Shown here: piece after piece, positions 1 through 8,891 of the stretch
Numbering within the stretch: the first letter of the stretch is position 1
Layout of the letters: each line of letters begins with the position of its first letter
Source: Cellulomonas sp.
GTDB lineage: Bacteria; Actinomycetota; Actinomycetes; Actinomycetales; Cellulomonadaceae
DNA length: 64,000 nt
Assembly (NCBI RefSeq): GCF_015234515.1
Contig: NZ_JADGMY010000028.1
Span: 124,001 to 188,000, forward strand
Direction of reading: 5' to 3'
Made by a program: the position numbers and the translations under genes
Notes under the pieces: model-generated
The model's input: the letters and a program-made list of their open reading frames with translations, nothing else
The model's database searches: none
What the model was told of the DNA's origin: nothing

Positions 1-518
1 GCCGGACGCCGCTGGTCAGCGCGATCGGCCACCACATGGACTCCCCGCTGCTCGACCTCGTCGCGGACCTGCGCGCGTCGACGCCCACGGACGCCGCCAA
101 GCGGGTCGTGCCGGACGTCACCGAGGAGCGTGCGCGGATCGTGCAGGCCCGCACGCGGACGCGCGCGGCGGTCGCGCAGCGGATCGCCCGCGAGGAGTCG
201 ACGCTCGGGCACCTGCGCACGCGTCCCGTCATGGCACGGCCCGAGACGCTCGTCGACCCGCACGAGGACGCACTGCACCGCCAGACGGCGCGCGGCCGCA
301 CGCTGCTCGACGCGGCGCTGGCGCAGGCGTCCACCGCGACCGCGCGGCTCGCGGGTCAGGTGCGCGCGCTCTCCCCCGCGGCGACGCTGGAGCGCGGCTA
401 CGCGGTCGTGCAGCGCGCGGACGGCGCGGTCGTCCGCAGCCCTGACGACGTCTCCCCGGGTGACCACCTGCGGGTGCGCGTCGCCGCGGGCGAGCTCTCG
501 GCCGACGTCACGCCCTGA
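1..518 (+). CDS. xseA: Exodeoxyribonuclease VII large subunit, C-terminal part (5' truncated by window)
   Basis: The reading frame is open from base 3 and begins inside the protein with RTPLVSAIGHHMDSPLLDLVADLRAST, split here as a conserved XseA block containing SAIGH, LLDLVAD and RASTPTDAAK. About 170 C-terminal residues are present, including the long helical region and the closing segment LERGYAVVQRADG that typifies the end of the family. With XseB it forms exonuclease VII, which degrades single-stranded DNA in the cytoplasm. The methionine at base 36 is internal, since the conserved block starts upstream of it. The xseB gene follows after about 150 bases in the same direction, which is the usual pairing. 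Confidence 0.93.
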   Translation, partial: RTPLVSAIGHHMDSPLLDLVADLRASTPTDAAKRVVPDVTEERARIVQARTRTRAAVAQRIAREESTLGHLRTRPVMARPETLVDPHEDALHRQTARGRTLLDAALAQASTATARLAGQVRALSPAATLERGYAVVQRADGAVVRSPDDVSPGDHLRVRVAAGELSADVTP

Positions 519-560
519 CCGGTCCGGCCCTGCACCCCGCCCCCTCCGGACACCCGCGCC

Positions 561-577
561 GGGCCTGCTCCAGGCCC
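561..577 (+). terminator. Weak hairpin between xseA and xseB
   Basis: A 7-bp perfect stem (GGGCCTG / CAGGCCC) with a 3-base loop lies 43 bases past the xseA stop. It has no T-tract. It could be a weak terminator or an attenuator ahead of xseB; the two genes could still be co-transcribed. Confidence 0.3.
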
Positions 578-666
578 TGTGCCGCCGCATTTCCGGCCCT
601 CGCGACGGCGCGACGCGCGCGCGTGCGACGGTGCGACGGCGGCCGGCCGGCTGGTTGACTGTGCAC

Positions 667-999
667 GTGACACGACGTGAGACGCCCGCACCTGAAGCCT
701 CAGGGAGCTCGCCGACGAGCTCTCTGCCCGACCCCGCGACGCTCGGCTACGAGCAGGCGCGCGACGAGCTGGTGTCCATCGTGGCGCGGCTCGAGTCCGG
801 CGCCGGGACCCTCGAGGAGTCGCTGGCGCTGTGGGAGCGGGGCGAGGCGCTCGCGGCGCGGTGCCAGCAGTGGCTCGACGGGGCACGTGCCCGACTGACC
901 GCCGCCCGGGGTCGCCCCGAGGACGGCAGCACGCCCGCAGACGGCGCCGTCGCCGAGGGTGACGTCGCGGCGGACGCCGGCGAGAGGGATGGGCTGTGA
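667..999 (+). CDS. xseB: Exodeoxyribonuclease VII small subunit
   Basis: This is a protein of about 110 aa with the XseB core: GYEQARDELVSIVARLESG, then the hallmark L-E-E-S-L-A-L-W-E-R-G-E-A-L and the end of the helical hairpin (CQQWLDGAR). It is the small subunit that binds several-fold around XseA in exonuclease VII. The start is uncertain: GTG codons sit at 661 and 667, neither with a clear ribosome site, and the first 30 residues are not conserved in the family. The tail after about residue 80 is Ala/Asp/Gly-rich and probably disordered. The stop overlaps the next gene's GTG start (GTGA), so the kinase downstream is translationally coupled. Confidence 0.9.
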   Translation: MTRRETPAPEASGSSPTSSLPDPATLGYEQARDELVSIVARLESGAGTLEESLALWERGEALAARCQQWLDGARARLTAARGRPEDGSTPADGAVAEGDVAADAGERDGL

Positions 1000-1967
1000 G
1001 CCGCGGCACGGACGGCCGCGCCCTGGTCGTCGGGGAGGCGCTCGTCGACGTCGTGGCGCGTCCGGACGGCTCGCGCGACGAGCACCCCGGTGGCAGCCCC
1101 GCCAACGTCGCGCTCACGCTCGGCCGCCTCGGCCGGCGCGCGGACCTGCTGACGTGGCTCGCCCATGACGCGGAGGGCGACCTGGTGCGCCGGCACCTGG
1201 AGGCGTCCGGGGTCCGGGTGATGCGCGGGGACCGCACTCCCCCGACGACGCCCGTCGCGACGGCCCACCTCGACACCGACGGTGTCGCGACCTACGAGTT
1301 CGACCTGCAGTGGGATCTCCCCTCGACGTGGGACGAGGACGACGACGACGCGCTCGTCGTGCACACCGGGTCCATCGCCGCCGTGCTGCGGCCCGGCGCC
1401 TCGAAGGTCGCCGAGCTGCTCGAGCGCCGTCTGGCCACCTCGACCGTCACCTACGACCCCAACCTGCGCCCCGCCCTCATGGGCGACCCGGCCGACGTCC
1501 TGCCCGTCGTCGAGGGGCTCGTGCGCCTCGCCGACGTCGTGAAGGTGAGCGACGAGGACCTGGCGTGGCTGCAGCCGGGTGTCGCACCGGCCGAGATCGC
1601 GGAGACGTGGAGCCGGTCCGGTCCGGCGATCGTCGTGGTGACGCACGGCGGCGAGGGCGCGTTCGCGGTCACGTCGGCGGGCGCGCGCCTGTCGGTCGCT
1701 GCCCCGCGCGTGACGGTGGCCGACACGGTCGGTGCCGGCGACTCCTTCATGGGCGGGCTGATCGACGGCCTGTGGACGGCCGGTCTGCTCGGTGCGGCAC
1801 GGCGCGCCGCGCTGCACGACGCGGACGCGACGACCGTCCAGGACGTGCTGGAACGCTGCGCCCGGATCGCCGCGATCACGGTGTCCCGAGCGGGCGCGAA
1901 CCCGCCGCGGCGCGACGAGCTCGACAGCGCGCCGGTCACCAGCGACACGAAGGGGGCCGGCGTATGA
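996..1967 (+). CDS. PfkB-family carbohydrate kinase (fructokinase-like)
   Basis: This 323-aa protein belongs to the ribokinase/PfkB family of ATP-dependent sugar kinases. It has the N-terminal glycine-rich PfkB signature (GGSPANVALTLGRLG near residue 30) and the C-terminal signature DTVGAGDSFMGG, in which Asp249 is the expected catalytic base. Length and layout fit fructokinases, but the sugar cannot be read from sequence. The GTG start overlaps the xseB stop by four bases and is preceded by GAGAGGG. The gene's own end overlaps the ATG of the carbonic anhydrase gene (ATGA), so xseB, this kinase and the anhydrase read as one coupled unit although their functions look unrelated. Confidence 0.88.
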   Translation: MSRGTDGRALVVGEALVDVVARPDGSRDEHPGGSPANVALTLGRLGRRADLLTWLAHDAEGDLVRRHLEASGVRVMRGDRTPPTTPVATAHLDTDGVATYEFDLQWDLPSTWDEDDDDALVVHTGSIAAVLRPGASKVAELLERRLATSTVTYDPNLRPALMGDPADVLPVVEGLVRLADVVKVSDEDLAWLQPGVAPAEIAETWSRSGPAIVVVTHGGEGAFAVTSAGARLSVAAPRVTVADTVGAGDSFMGGLIDGLWTAGLLGAARRAALHDADATTVQDVLERCARIAAITVSRAGANPPRRDELDSAPVTSDTKGAGV

Positions 1968-2638
1968 CCGCCGCCACGACTGCTCCGACGACACCCGCAG
2001 CCGCCTGGGCGGAGCTGTGCGCCGGCAACCTGCGGTTCGTCGAGGACCGCATGGTGCACCCGTCGCAGGGCATCGACCGGCGTGCCGAGCTCAGCGCGCA
2101 GCAGCACCCGTTCGCCGTCGTGTTCGGGTGCTCCGACAGCCGCGTCGCGGCCGAGATCATCTTCGACCAGGGCCTGGGTGACCTGTTCGTCGTCCGCACC
2201 GCCGGCCACGTGCTGGACACGACCGTCATCGGGTCGATCGAGTACGGGGTCACGGTGCTCGGTGCACCGCTCGTCGTGGTCCTCGCGCACGACTCCTGCG
2301 GTGCGGTCGCGGCCACCGTCGACGCCATGACGAACGGCAACGTGCCCCCGGGGTTCGTGCAGGCCGTGGTCGACCGCGTGATCCCGTCGATCGTGGGGCT
2401 GACCGCCTCGGGCCGCCCGCTCGACTCGTTCGACGCCGCGACGCTCGGCCACGAGCACGTGCTGCACACCGCACGGCAGCTGCACGGCTACTCGGTGTCG
2501 CTCGCGGACGAGATCGCCGCCGGGCGCTGCGCGATCGTGGCGCTCGAGTACACCCTCGCCGACGGCCGCGCCCGCCTCGCCCGCGTGATCGGCGACATCG
2601 GCGCAGGCATGGGCGTCGTCCCACCCTCGACTGACTGA
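1964..2638 (+). CDS. Beta-class carbonic anhydrase
   Basis: This 224-aa protein interconverts carbon dioxide and bicarbonate with a zinc centre. The beta-class zinc and catalytic residues are visible: Cys56-Ser-Asp58-Ser-Arg60, then His109-Asp-Ser-Cys112. Length is normal for the bacterial family. It has no signal peptide or membrane segment, so it is probably cytoplasmic. The ATG overlaps the stop of the PfkB kinase gene (ATGA), giving translational coupling. It ends facing the sugar importer operon on the other strand, with hairpins and a guanine-run tract in between. Confidence 0.93.
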   Translation: MTAATTAPTTPAAAWAELCAGNLRFVEDRMVHPSQGIDRRAELSAQQHPFAVVFGCSDSRVAAEIIFDQGLGDLFVVRTAGHVLDTTVIGSIEYGVTVLGAPLVVVLAHDSCGAVAATVDAMTNGNVPPGFVQAVVDRVIPSIVGLTASGRPLDSFDAATLGHEHVLHTARQLHGYSVSLADEIAAGRCAIVALEYTLADGRARLARVIGDIGAGMGVVPPSTD

Positions 2639-2676
2639 CCGTCCACCCTTCGGGACACCACTCGACCGACCTCGCA

Positions 2677-2728
2677 GTTCGGCGGCGATCGGACCTCCAG
2701 AAGCCGCCGAACGTCGAGTTCGGCGGCT
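2677..2728. terminator. Alternative hairpins between convergent genes
   Basis: Three copies of the same 10-base word in alternating orientation (2677-2686 GTTCGGCGGC, 2703-2712 GCCGCCGAAC, 2718-2727 GTTCGGCGGC) can form two mutually exclusive stems. The tighter one, 2702-2712 with 2718-2728, is an 11-bp perfect stem with a 5-base loop. It lies between the ends of the carbonic anhydrase and sugC genes and is probably a bidirectional terminator. Confidence 0.65.
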
Positions 2729-2762
2729 GGGGTGGGTGTTGGGGTGTTGGGGTGGGTTGGGG
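2729..2762 (+). repeat. Six-run guanine tract, potential G-quadruplex
   Basis: Six runs of three or four G (2729-2732, 2734-2736, 2741-2744, 2749-2752, 2754-2756, 2759-2762) are separated by 1 to 4 bases rich in T. This fits the general four-run pattern for an intramolecular G-quadruplex with runs to spare. It directly follows the terminator hairpin and abuts the sugC stop codon on the other strand. Confidence 0.6.
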
Positions 2763-4052
2763 TTAGGCGGCTGGGGTGGGGGTGGTCTCGGTGCGCTCGG
2801 GGGTGCGGTCTACGCGCTTGCGCGCCCGCTCGGTCGCGCGCCGACGCTCCTCGACGCTGTCCTCGTCGGCCTTCTTCGCCGCGTCCGCGTCGTAGGTGAG
2901 GTTGTCGCCCGTCTCGGGGTCGAAGATCATCAGCCGCGCCGGGTCGAACCACAGCTCGGCGGCGTCACCGTCACGCACGTGCGACTCGGCGCCGAGCGCC
3001 GCGATGAACTGCGTGCGCATGCCTTCGCCGTCGAGGTCCCGGTCGAGCTCGGTCAGCGTCTCAGCGACCTCGCCGCGTGTCTCGAACGGGATGTACGCGT
3101 AGAGCTCGGGGCCGAGCCACTCGACCACGTCGACGTCCGCCTCGAACGTCACGCCCTTGGCACGCGTGTCGTCGTCGAGGGTGTCGGAGTCCTCGATGTG
3201 CTCGGGCCGCAGGCCGACGATGACGAGGTCGCGGCTCCCGATCCGCGTGCGCAGGTCGTCCGTCAGCGGGACCTCCGCGAGCGGGAGGCGCAGCACGTCG
3301 CCGTCGACCTCCCCGGGCAGGAAGTTCATGGGCGGCGAGCCGATGAAGCCGGCGACGAACAGGTTGACGGGCTGGTCGTACAGCGCCCGCGGGCTGGCGG
3401 CCTGCTGCAGCACACCCTTCTTGAGGACGGCGACACGGTCGCCCAGCGTCATCGCCTCAGTCTGGTCGTGCGTCACGTAGATCGTCGTGGTGCCGAGCCG
3501 GCGCTGCATGCGGGCGATCTCGGTGCGCATCTGGCCGCGGAGCTTGGCGTCGAGGTTCGACAGCGGCTCGTCGAACAGGAACGCGCGCGCTTCGCGGACG
3601 ATGGCGCGCCCCATGGCGACGCGCTGGCGCTGGCCGCCGGACAGGTTCGCGGGCTTGCGGTCGAGGTGCTCGCGCAGCTCGAGCGTGTCGGCGGCCTTCT
3701 CGACACGTGTGCGGACCTCGTCCTCGGAGAACTTGCCCTTGTCCAGGCGCAGCGGGAACGCGATGTTCTCGAACACGGTGAGGTGCGGGTACAGCGCGTA
3801 GTTCTGGAACACCATCGCGAGCTTGCGGTCACGCGGCGCCTTGTCGTTGACCACGTCGCCGTCGATCACGATCTCGCCGTCGCTGATGTCCTCCAGCCCG
3901 ACGACCATCCGCAGCAGCGTGGACTTCCCGCAGCCGGACGGCCCGACGAGGATGACGAACTCGCCGTCGTCGATGTCGAGGCTCACGTCGTTCACGGCCG
4001 GGTACCCGTCGCCGTACTTCTTCACGACGTTCTTCAGCGTGATCGATGCCAT
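2763..4052 (-). CDS. sugC: Sugar ABC importer ATPase (SugC/MsmK/UgpC type)
   Basis: This is the ATP-hydrolysing subunit of a carbohydrate ABC importer, 429 aa. It has Walker [10 protein letters not shown] at residues 37-45, the ABC signature [14 protein letters not shown], Walker [16 protein letters not shown], and a long C-terminal regulatory OB/TOBE-type region. At 429 aa it is longer than most MsmK/UgpC proteins; the extra length is a charged Lys/Arg/Glu-rich tail ending in Thr-Pro repeats. The ATG at 4052 is chosen because AAGGAGG precedes it and homologs start at MASITLKNV. It is the last gene of lpqY-sugA-sugB-sugC, 28 bases after sugB. Gene order and the LpqY-like binding protein suggest trehalose uptake. 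Confidence 0.88.
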   Translation of the reverse strand: MASITLKNVVKKYGDGYPAVNDVSLDIDDGEFVILVGPSGCGKSTLLRMVVGLEDISDGEIVIDGDVVNDKAPRDRKLAMVFQNYALYPHLTVFENIAFPLRLDKGKFSEDEVRTRVEKAADTLELREHLDRKPANLSGGQRQRVAMGRAIVREARAFLFDEPLSNLDAKLRGQMRTEIARMQRRLGTTTIYVTHDQTEAMTLGDRVAVLKKGVLQQAASPRALYDQPVNLFVAGFIGSPPMNFLPGEVDGDVLRLPLAEVPLTDDLRTRIGSRDLVIVGLRPEHIEDSDTLDDDTRAKGVTFEADVDVVEWLGPELYAYIPFETRGEVAETLTELDRDLDGEGMRTQFIAALGAESHVRDGDAAELWFDPARLMIFDPETGDNLTYDADAAKKADEDSVEERRRATERARKRVDRTPERTETTPTPAA

Positions 4053-4080
4053 GACGGTCCTCCTTCGGACGTCGGACGGG

Positions 4081-4914
4081 TCAGCCCTTGACGGCGCCCT
4101 GGGTGAGTCCGGCGACGATCTGACGCTGGAACAGCAGCACCAGCACGACGACGGGGATGGTGACGATGACGGCGGCGGCCGAGATGGCCCCCGTGGGCTC
4201 CTCGAACTGCGAGGCACCGGTGAAGAACGCGAGCGCAGCCGGCACGGGCCGGGCGCGCTCGGTGGACGTCAGCGAGATCCCGTAGACGAAGTCGTTCCAC
4301 GCGAGGAAGAACGCGATGATCGCGGTGGTCGCCACACCCGGGCCTGCGAGCGGCACGATGACCTTGCGGAACGCCTGGGCGGTCGTCGCGCCGTCGACCT
4401 GTGCGGCCTGCTCCATCTCCCAGGGGATCTCCCGGAAGAACGCGGTCAGGGTCCAGATCGACAGCGGCAGCGTGATCGACAGGTACGGGATGATCAGGCC
4501 GGGCCACGTGTCGAACAACCCGATCGCACGCCAGATGTTGAACAGCGGCGTGACGATCGAGATGACGGGGAACATCGACACCCCGAGCGCGAGGCCGAGC
4601 ACCAGCGCCTTGCCGGGGAAGTCGAGGCGGGCGACCGCGTACGCGCACAGCGCCGCCAGCACGACCGCGATCCCGGTGGCGATGAGGCAGATGCCCACAG
4701 AGTTGCGCAGCGCCGGCAGGAACAGCTCGGACGCGTCACCGGTGAGGATGAGCTGGTAGTTCTGCCACGACACCGCCGTGGGCAGGAACGACCCGTCGTC
4801 GAGGTCGGCCGGCGCCTTGAGCGACAGCGACACGATCCACGCCACCGGGAACAGGCAGTACAGGACGATCAGGATCCCGCCGACCCACCACCACGCCTTC
4901 GTCCGCCCGCTCAT
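4081..4914 (-). CDS. sugB: Sugar ABC importer permease 2 (SugB-like)
   Basis: This 277-aa inner-membrane permease has the usual six membrane segments of the MalG/SugB family. The cytoplasmic coupling motif that contacts the ATPase is visible as [22 protein letters not shown] (E-A-A-x-x-D-G-A with a downstream I-x-L-P-like pattern). Its ATG overlaps the stop of the upstream permease gene (ATGA, 4911-4914), a strong sign that the two subunits are made in equal amounts. GAGGG lies just before the start. It should pair with SugA to form the trehalose-type translocation pore. Confidence 0.9.
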   Translation of the reverse strand: MSGRTKAWWWVGGILIVLYCLFPVAWIVSLSLKAPADLDDGSFLPTAVSWQNYQLILTGDASELFLPALRNSVGICLIATGIAVVLAALCAYAVARLDFPGKALVLGLALGVSMFPVISIVTPLFNIWRAIGLFDTWPGLIIPYLSITLPLSIWTLTAFFREIPWEMEQAAQVDGATTAQAFRKVIVPLAGPGVATTAIIAFFLAWNDFVYGISLTSTERARPVPAALAFFTGASQFEEPTGAISAAAVIVTIPVVVLVLLFQRQIVAGLTQGAVKG

Positions 4915-5873
4915 CGTCCCGCCCTCGTCGACGCCGCCAGGTTGACCTTGAAGCCTTTGACGAACACCAGCGCGATGAGCGCGACGCAGATGGTCAGCAG
5001 CACGGACACCGCCGAGCCGATGCCGATCTCCAGGCGCTGGATGGTCTGCCGGTAGGCCAGGAACGACACCGACTCGGTGCCCGCCGCGCCGTTCGTCATG
5101 ATGAAGATGTTGTCGAAGATGCGGAACGCGTCGAGGGCCCGGAACAGCAGCGCGACCATGATCGCGGCCTTCATGTTCGGGATCGTCACGCGACGCATCC
5201 GCTGCCACCAGGTGGCGCCGTCGACCTTCGCCGCCTCCTGCAGCTCGCCCGGGACCTGCGCGAGCCCCGACAGCAGCAGCAGCGAGATGAACGGCGTCGT
5301 CTTCCAGATCTCCGAGATGCAGATGACCGTGATCGCGGTGCCGAACGACGCGAACCAGTCCAGGTCGTCGGGCACGAACGGCAGCCAGCTGTTCATGAAC
5401 CCGCTGGTCAGGTCGAACATGAACCGGAACGCGAACGCCGAGACGACCGTGATGATCGCGTACGGGATGAGGATCGCCGTGCGCAGCGTGGGACGCATGG
5501 TGCTCAGCGCGTTGTTCATCACCAGCGCCAGGGCGAACCCGAGGACGAGCTCGACCACCACGGTGACGACCGTGATGAGCACGGTCACCCACAGCGCCTG
5601 CCACCAGATCGAGTCGGACAGGATCAGCGCGTAGTTCTCCAGGCCGACGAACCGCCGGGCGTCGGGGTTGGTGAGCTTGTAGCTGTACAGCGAGTCCCAC
5701 ACGGCCTGCAGGATCGGGTAGCCCACGACGGCGACGAGGACGAGGATCGCGGGCGCGCACAGCAGCAGCCCGAGCCGGGCCTCCTGGCGCGCCCGGTCCG
5801 ACCGGCGCGGCTTGCGGGGCCGGTCGGTGGCCGCGTCAGCCGCGGCGGGGACGGTGGTGGTCGCGGCGCTCAC
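4911..5873 (-). CDS. sugA: Sugar ABC importer permease 1 (SugA-like)
   Basis: This 320-aa membrane permease has a Lys/Arg-rich cytoplasmic N-terminus, then about six hydrophobic segments. The EAA-type loop reads [16 protein letters not shown]. It is the MalF/SugA-type partner of the next gene. The GTG at 5873 overlaps the stop of the binding protein gene (GTGA) and has GGGAGGG about 8 bases upstream, so it is preferred over in-frame codons further upstream, which would lie inside lpqY. It is part of the lpqY-sugABC operon. Confidence 0.9.
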   Translation of the reverse strand: MSAATTTVPAAADAATDRPRKPRRSDRARQEARLGLLLCAPAILVLVAVVGYPILQAVWDSLYSYKLTNPDARRFVGLENYALILSDSIWWQALWVTVLITVVTVVVELVLGFALALVMNNALSTMRPTLRTAILIPYAIITVVSAFAFRFMFDLTSGFMNSWLPFVPDDLDWFASFGTAITVICISEIWKTTPFISLLLLSGLAQVPGELQEAAKVDGATWWQRMRRVTIPNMKAAIMVALLFRALDAFRIFDNIFIMTNGAAGTESVSFLAYRQTIQRLEIGIGSAVSVLLTICVALIALVFVKGFKVNLAASTRAGR

Positions 5874-7153
5874 AGCAGTGCCCTCCCCTGCAGGACGTCG
5901 GTGATGAGCGTGTCGCCGGAGGCCGGGGTGGAGTCCGGGGAGACGCTGCGGGGCGAGTGCCACGTGCGCTGCACGCTCGTCGACACCTCGTTGTAGAACG
6001 GCGTCTGCGGCCGTGGTGCGGCATTCTGCAGCGACTCGCGGATGAGGTCGGCCATCGGGAAGGCCTCCTGCACCTCGGGGTCGTCGAACGCCACGAGCGA
6101 CCCGGGCGGGTTGCCGTCCGACAGGTAGTACGCCGCCTGCTTCTCGGGCTGGACGATGCACTGCGCGGCCTCGAACGCCAGGTCGGGGTTCTCGCTGAAC
6201 GCGCTGACGCCGAGCGTGACGCCCCCGATCGGCGGGCGGGACTGCTCACCCTCGACCGCCTGCGGGTACTGCGCCCAGCCGTAGTCGTCGACGACCGACT
6301 GGTCGAGGCTGCCGGACTCGACGCCCGCGTTGGCGCGCTGCCAGACGAACGGCCAGTTGACCATGAAGCCCGCGGAGTCGCCCTCGAACATCGAGGCGTT
6401 GATGTCCTCGTCGGCGTTGGAGAGCTGCGGCCCCCCGACACCCGAGGCGGCGAGGTCCGACATGATCTGCGCAGCGGTGCGGCCGGCGTCGCTGTCGAGG
6501 CTCGGCGTGACGGCCTGCGGGTCCTCCTCGTCGGGGTTCTCGAGGATGTGCCCGCCGGCGGACTCGACCAGCGCGTTGACCCACACGGTGAGCGACTCGG
6601 CGCGCGTGCCCTGGACCGCGACCGTGACGTCCTGCTGCTCGGCCGCGTCGATGATCTGGTCCCACGTGACCGGCTGCGACATGTCCAGGCCTGCGGCCTC
6701 GGCCACGGACTTGCGGTACCAGAGCAGCTGCGTGTTGGCCCAGAACGGCACGACGACGAGCTCGTCGCCGTACGTGGCCGCCGCGACGGCCCCCTCGGCC
6801 ACGTCCTGCGTGACGGTCTGCGCCACGTCGTCCGGGATCTCGGCCAGGAAGCCCGCGTTGGAGAACTCCGGGACGAACGGCGGGTCGATGCTCATGAGGT
6901 CGATCGACGTGTCGTTGGCCGCGAGCCGCCGGACCAGCTGCTCGCGCTGGCCCGGAGCGTCGCGCGGCAGGAGTGCGACGTCGAGGCGGTACGCGCCGTC
7001 GGACTCCTCGCTGCACTCGGCCGCGATGCGTGCCTGCCCGCCGGAGTCGGGGTTGATGTACCACGTGAGCGTGGGCGGCCCGGCCTCGGCCGACGCGCAG
7101 GCGGCCAACGGGGCCACCAACGCCAGGGCGAGGAGGGCTGTGCGTCGTTGCAC
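5870..7153 (-). CDS. lpqY: LpqY-like sugar-binding lipoprotein
   Basis: This 427-aa extracellular substrate-binding protein starts with a short basic region, a hydrophobic stretch and a lipobox (LAAC, acylated Cys19), so it should be anchored to the outer face of the membrane. Internal motifs NTQLLWYR, a central NWPFVW and a late RPQTPFY resemble my recollection of Mycobacterium tuberculosis LpqY, the trehalose-binding protein of LpqY-SugABC. Gene order binding protein - permease - permease - ATPase is also the same. The start is GTG at 7153 with AGAGGTCAGG upstream. The promoter should lie in 7154-7278, shared with divergent fumC; I see no convincing operator there. Substrate assignment is inference from similarity. 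Confidence 0.78.
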   Translation of the reverse strand: MQRRTALLALALVAPLAACASAEAGPPTLTWYINPDSGGQARIAAECSEESDGAYRLDVALLPRDAPGQREQLVRRLAANDTSIDLMSIDPPFVPEFSNAGFLAEIPDDVAQTVTQDVAEGAVAAATYGDELVVVPFWANTQLLWYRKSVAEAAGLDMSQPVTWDQIIDAAEQQDVTVAVQGTRAESLTVWVNALVESAGGHILENPDEEDPQAVTPSLDSDAGRTAAQIMSDLAASGVGGPQLSNADEDINASMFEGDSAGFMVNWPFVWQRANAGVESGSLDQSVVDDYGWAQYPQAVEGEQSRPPIGGVTLGVSAFSENPDLAFEAAQCIVQPEKQAAYYLSDGNPPGSLVAFDDPEVQEAFPMADLIRESLQNAAPRPQTPFYNEVSTSVQRTWHSPRSVSPDSTPASGDTLITDVLQGRALL

Positions 7154-7278
7154 CGGGGTACCTGACCTCTCGCGTCGTCGGAAGGGTCTTTCGGTGCTTC
7201 ACATATGACTACGACCTGCAGCGTTCCGCCACCGGAAGCCTGCGCGCCCCGACGCGACGGCGGTGGAAGGATGGGCGC

Positions 7279-8712
7279 ATGACTGACACGAACGGTCCCG
7301 ACGTCGCGGCCGAGGCCCAGCCCGCGTACCGCATCGAGCACGACACGATGGGCGAGGTGCGCGTCCCCGCCCACGCGCTGTACCGCGCGCAGACCCAGCG
7401 CGCGGTCGAGAACTTCCCGATCTCGGGCAGCACGCTCGAGCGCGGCCACATCGAGGCGCTCGCCCGCGTGAAGAAGGCGGCCGCGCGCGCGAACGCCGAG
7501 CTGGGCGTGCTGCCGCAGGACGTGGCCGACGCGATCGCCTCGGCCGCGGACGAGGTCGCCTCGGGCGTCCACGACGCCCACTTCCCGGTCGACGTGTACC
7601 AGACGGGCTCGGGCACCAGCTCGAACATGAACACCAACGAGGTCCTGGCGACGCTGGCGACCCGCCTGCTGGGGCGCGCCGTGCACCCGAACGACCACGT
7701 CAACGCGTCGCAGTCGTCGAACGACGTCTTCCCGACGTCGGTGCACGTGGCCGCCACCGCCGGCGTCGTCCGCGACCTCGTCCCGGCGCTCGAGCACCTC
7801 GCGGGCGCGCTCGAGGAGAAGGCGACCGCGTGGGCGCAGGTCGTGAAGTCCGGTCGCACCCACCTCATGGACGCGACCCCGGTGACCCTCGGCCAGGAGT
7901 TCGGTGGGTACGCCGCCGCGATGCGCTACGGCGTCGAGCGCCTGCAGGCGGCGCTGCCGCGCGCCGCCGAGGTGCCCCTGGGCGGCACGGCCGTCGGCAC
8001 GGGCATCAACACCCCCGCCGGGTTCCCGCAGCGGGTCATCGCGCTGCTCGTCGAGGACACGGGGCTGCCGCTGACCGAGGCGCGCGACCACTTCGAGGCG
8101 CAGTCGTCGCGCGACGGCCTCGTCGAGCTGTCGGGCGCGCTGCGCACGATCGCCGTGAGCCTGACGAAGATCTGCAACGACCTGCGCTGGATGGGGTCCG
8201 GCCCCAACACGGGGCTCGGCGAGATCGCACTGCCCGACCTGCAGCCCGGCTCGTCGATCATGCCCGGCAAGGTCAACCCGGTCGTCCCGGAGGCCGTGCT
8301 CATGGTCTGCTCGCGCGTCGTGGGCAACGACGCGACGGTCGCGTGGGCCGGTGCGTCGGGCTCGTTCGAGCTCAACGTGCAGATCCCCGTCATCGCGTCG
8401 GCCGTGCTCGAGTCGATCCGCCTGCTGGCCAACGCGTCGCGCGTGCTGGCCGACCGCACCGTCGCAGGCACGACGCCCAACGTCGAGCGCGCCCGCGCGC
8501 TCGCCGAGTCCTCGCCGTCGATCGTCACGCCGCTCAACCGGACGATCGGCTACGAGAACGCCGCGAAGATCGCCAAGCACGCCGTCCGGGCGGGAGTCAC
8601 CATCCGCCAGGCGACGATCGACCTCGGCTTCGTCGAGCGGGGCGAGCTGACGATCGAGCAGCTCGACACGGCGCTCGACGTGCTCGCGATGACGCGGCCG
8701 CCGCAGGCGTGA
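7279..8712 (+). CDS. fumC: Class II fumarate hydratase
   Basis: This 477-aa protein is the oxygen-stable class II fumarase that interconverts fumarate and malate in the TCA cycle. It carries the fumarase/aspartase signature [11 protein letters not shown] at about residue 323, the N-terminal [14 protein letters not shown] block and the NDVFPT segment. Length is typical for the tetrameric enzyme. The ATG is preceded by GGTGGAAGG. The gene stands alone: divergent from lpqY, and followed by a strong hairpin before the permease locus. Confidence 0.96.
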   Translation: MTDTNGPDVAAEAQPAYRIEHDTMGEVRVPAHALYRAQTQRAVENFPISGSTLERGHIEALARVKKAAARANAELGVLPQDVADAIASAADEVASGVHDAHFPVDVYQTGSGTSSNMNTNEVLATLATRLLGRAVHPNDHVNASQSSNDVFPTSVHVAATAGVVRDLVPALEHLAGALEEKATAWAQVVKSGRTHLMDATPVTLGQEFGGYAAAMRYGVERLQAALPRAAEVPLGGTAVGTGINTPAGFPQRVIALLVEDTGLPLTEARDHFEAQSSRDGLVELSGALRTIAVSLTKICNDLRWMGSGPNTGLGEIALPDLQPGSSIMPGKVNPVVPEAVLMVCSRVVGNDATVAWAGASGSFELNVQIPVIASAVLESIRLLANASRVLADRTVAGTTPNVERARALAESSPSIVTPLNRTIGYENAAKIAKHAVRAGVTIRQATIDLGFVERGELTIEQLDTALDVLAMTRPPQA

Positions 8713-8716
8713 GCGC

Positions 8717-8756
8717 CCGGGGTGCCCGGGTCGCGCCGTCGACCGGGGCACCCCGG
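8717..8756 (+). terminator. fumC terminator hairpin
   Basis: An 11-bp perfect stem (8717-8727 with 8746-8756, CCGGGGTGCCC / GGGCACCCCGG) begins four bases after the fumC stop. There is no T-tract. It should separate fumC from the permease locus. Confidence 0.65.
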
Positions 8757-8759
8757 ACG

Positions 8760-8858
8760 GATCCACCCCGCTGCGGACCCAACCTCCGGTGTCACCCGAA
8801 CGGGTTCTCCCGCAGCCCTCACGTGCGGATTCGTCGCCCCTAGCATCGCCGTCAGTCG
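8760..8858 (+). promoter_or_regulatory. Control region of permease pair 1 (copy 1 of a duplicated promoter)
   Basis: This stretch matches 15058-15157, upstream of the second permease pair, over about 100 bases. Shared elements in order are ATCCACCCC, CCCAACCT, GTGTCAC, the palindrome ACCCGAACGGGT (8794-8805), TGCGG-TTCGT and the -10-like hexamer TAGCAT (8841-8846). The palindrome ends exactly 35 bases before TAGCAT in both copies. At the expected -35 position (8818-8823, CTCACG) there is no good hexamer, so an activator bound at the palindrome near -53 is plausible. The start codon follows 45 bases after the -10. Confidence 0.6.
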
Positions 8859-8891
8859 TCCGGGCACGGACGCGACACGGGAGGTGCACGC

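Noticed and set aside
2729..2762. Telomere-like or replicon-end sequence
   Set aside because: The G-rich tract is a single short stretch between two ordinary convergent genes, with nothing else pointing to a replicon end or origin.
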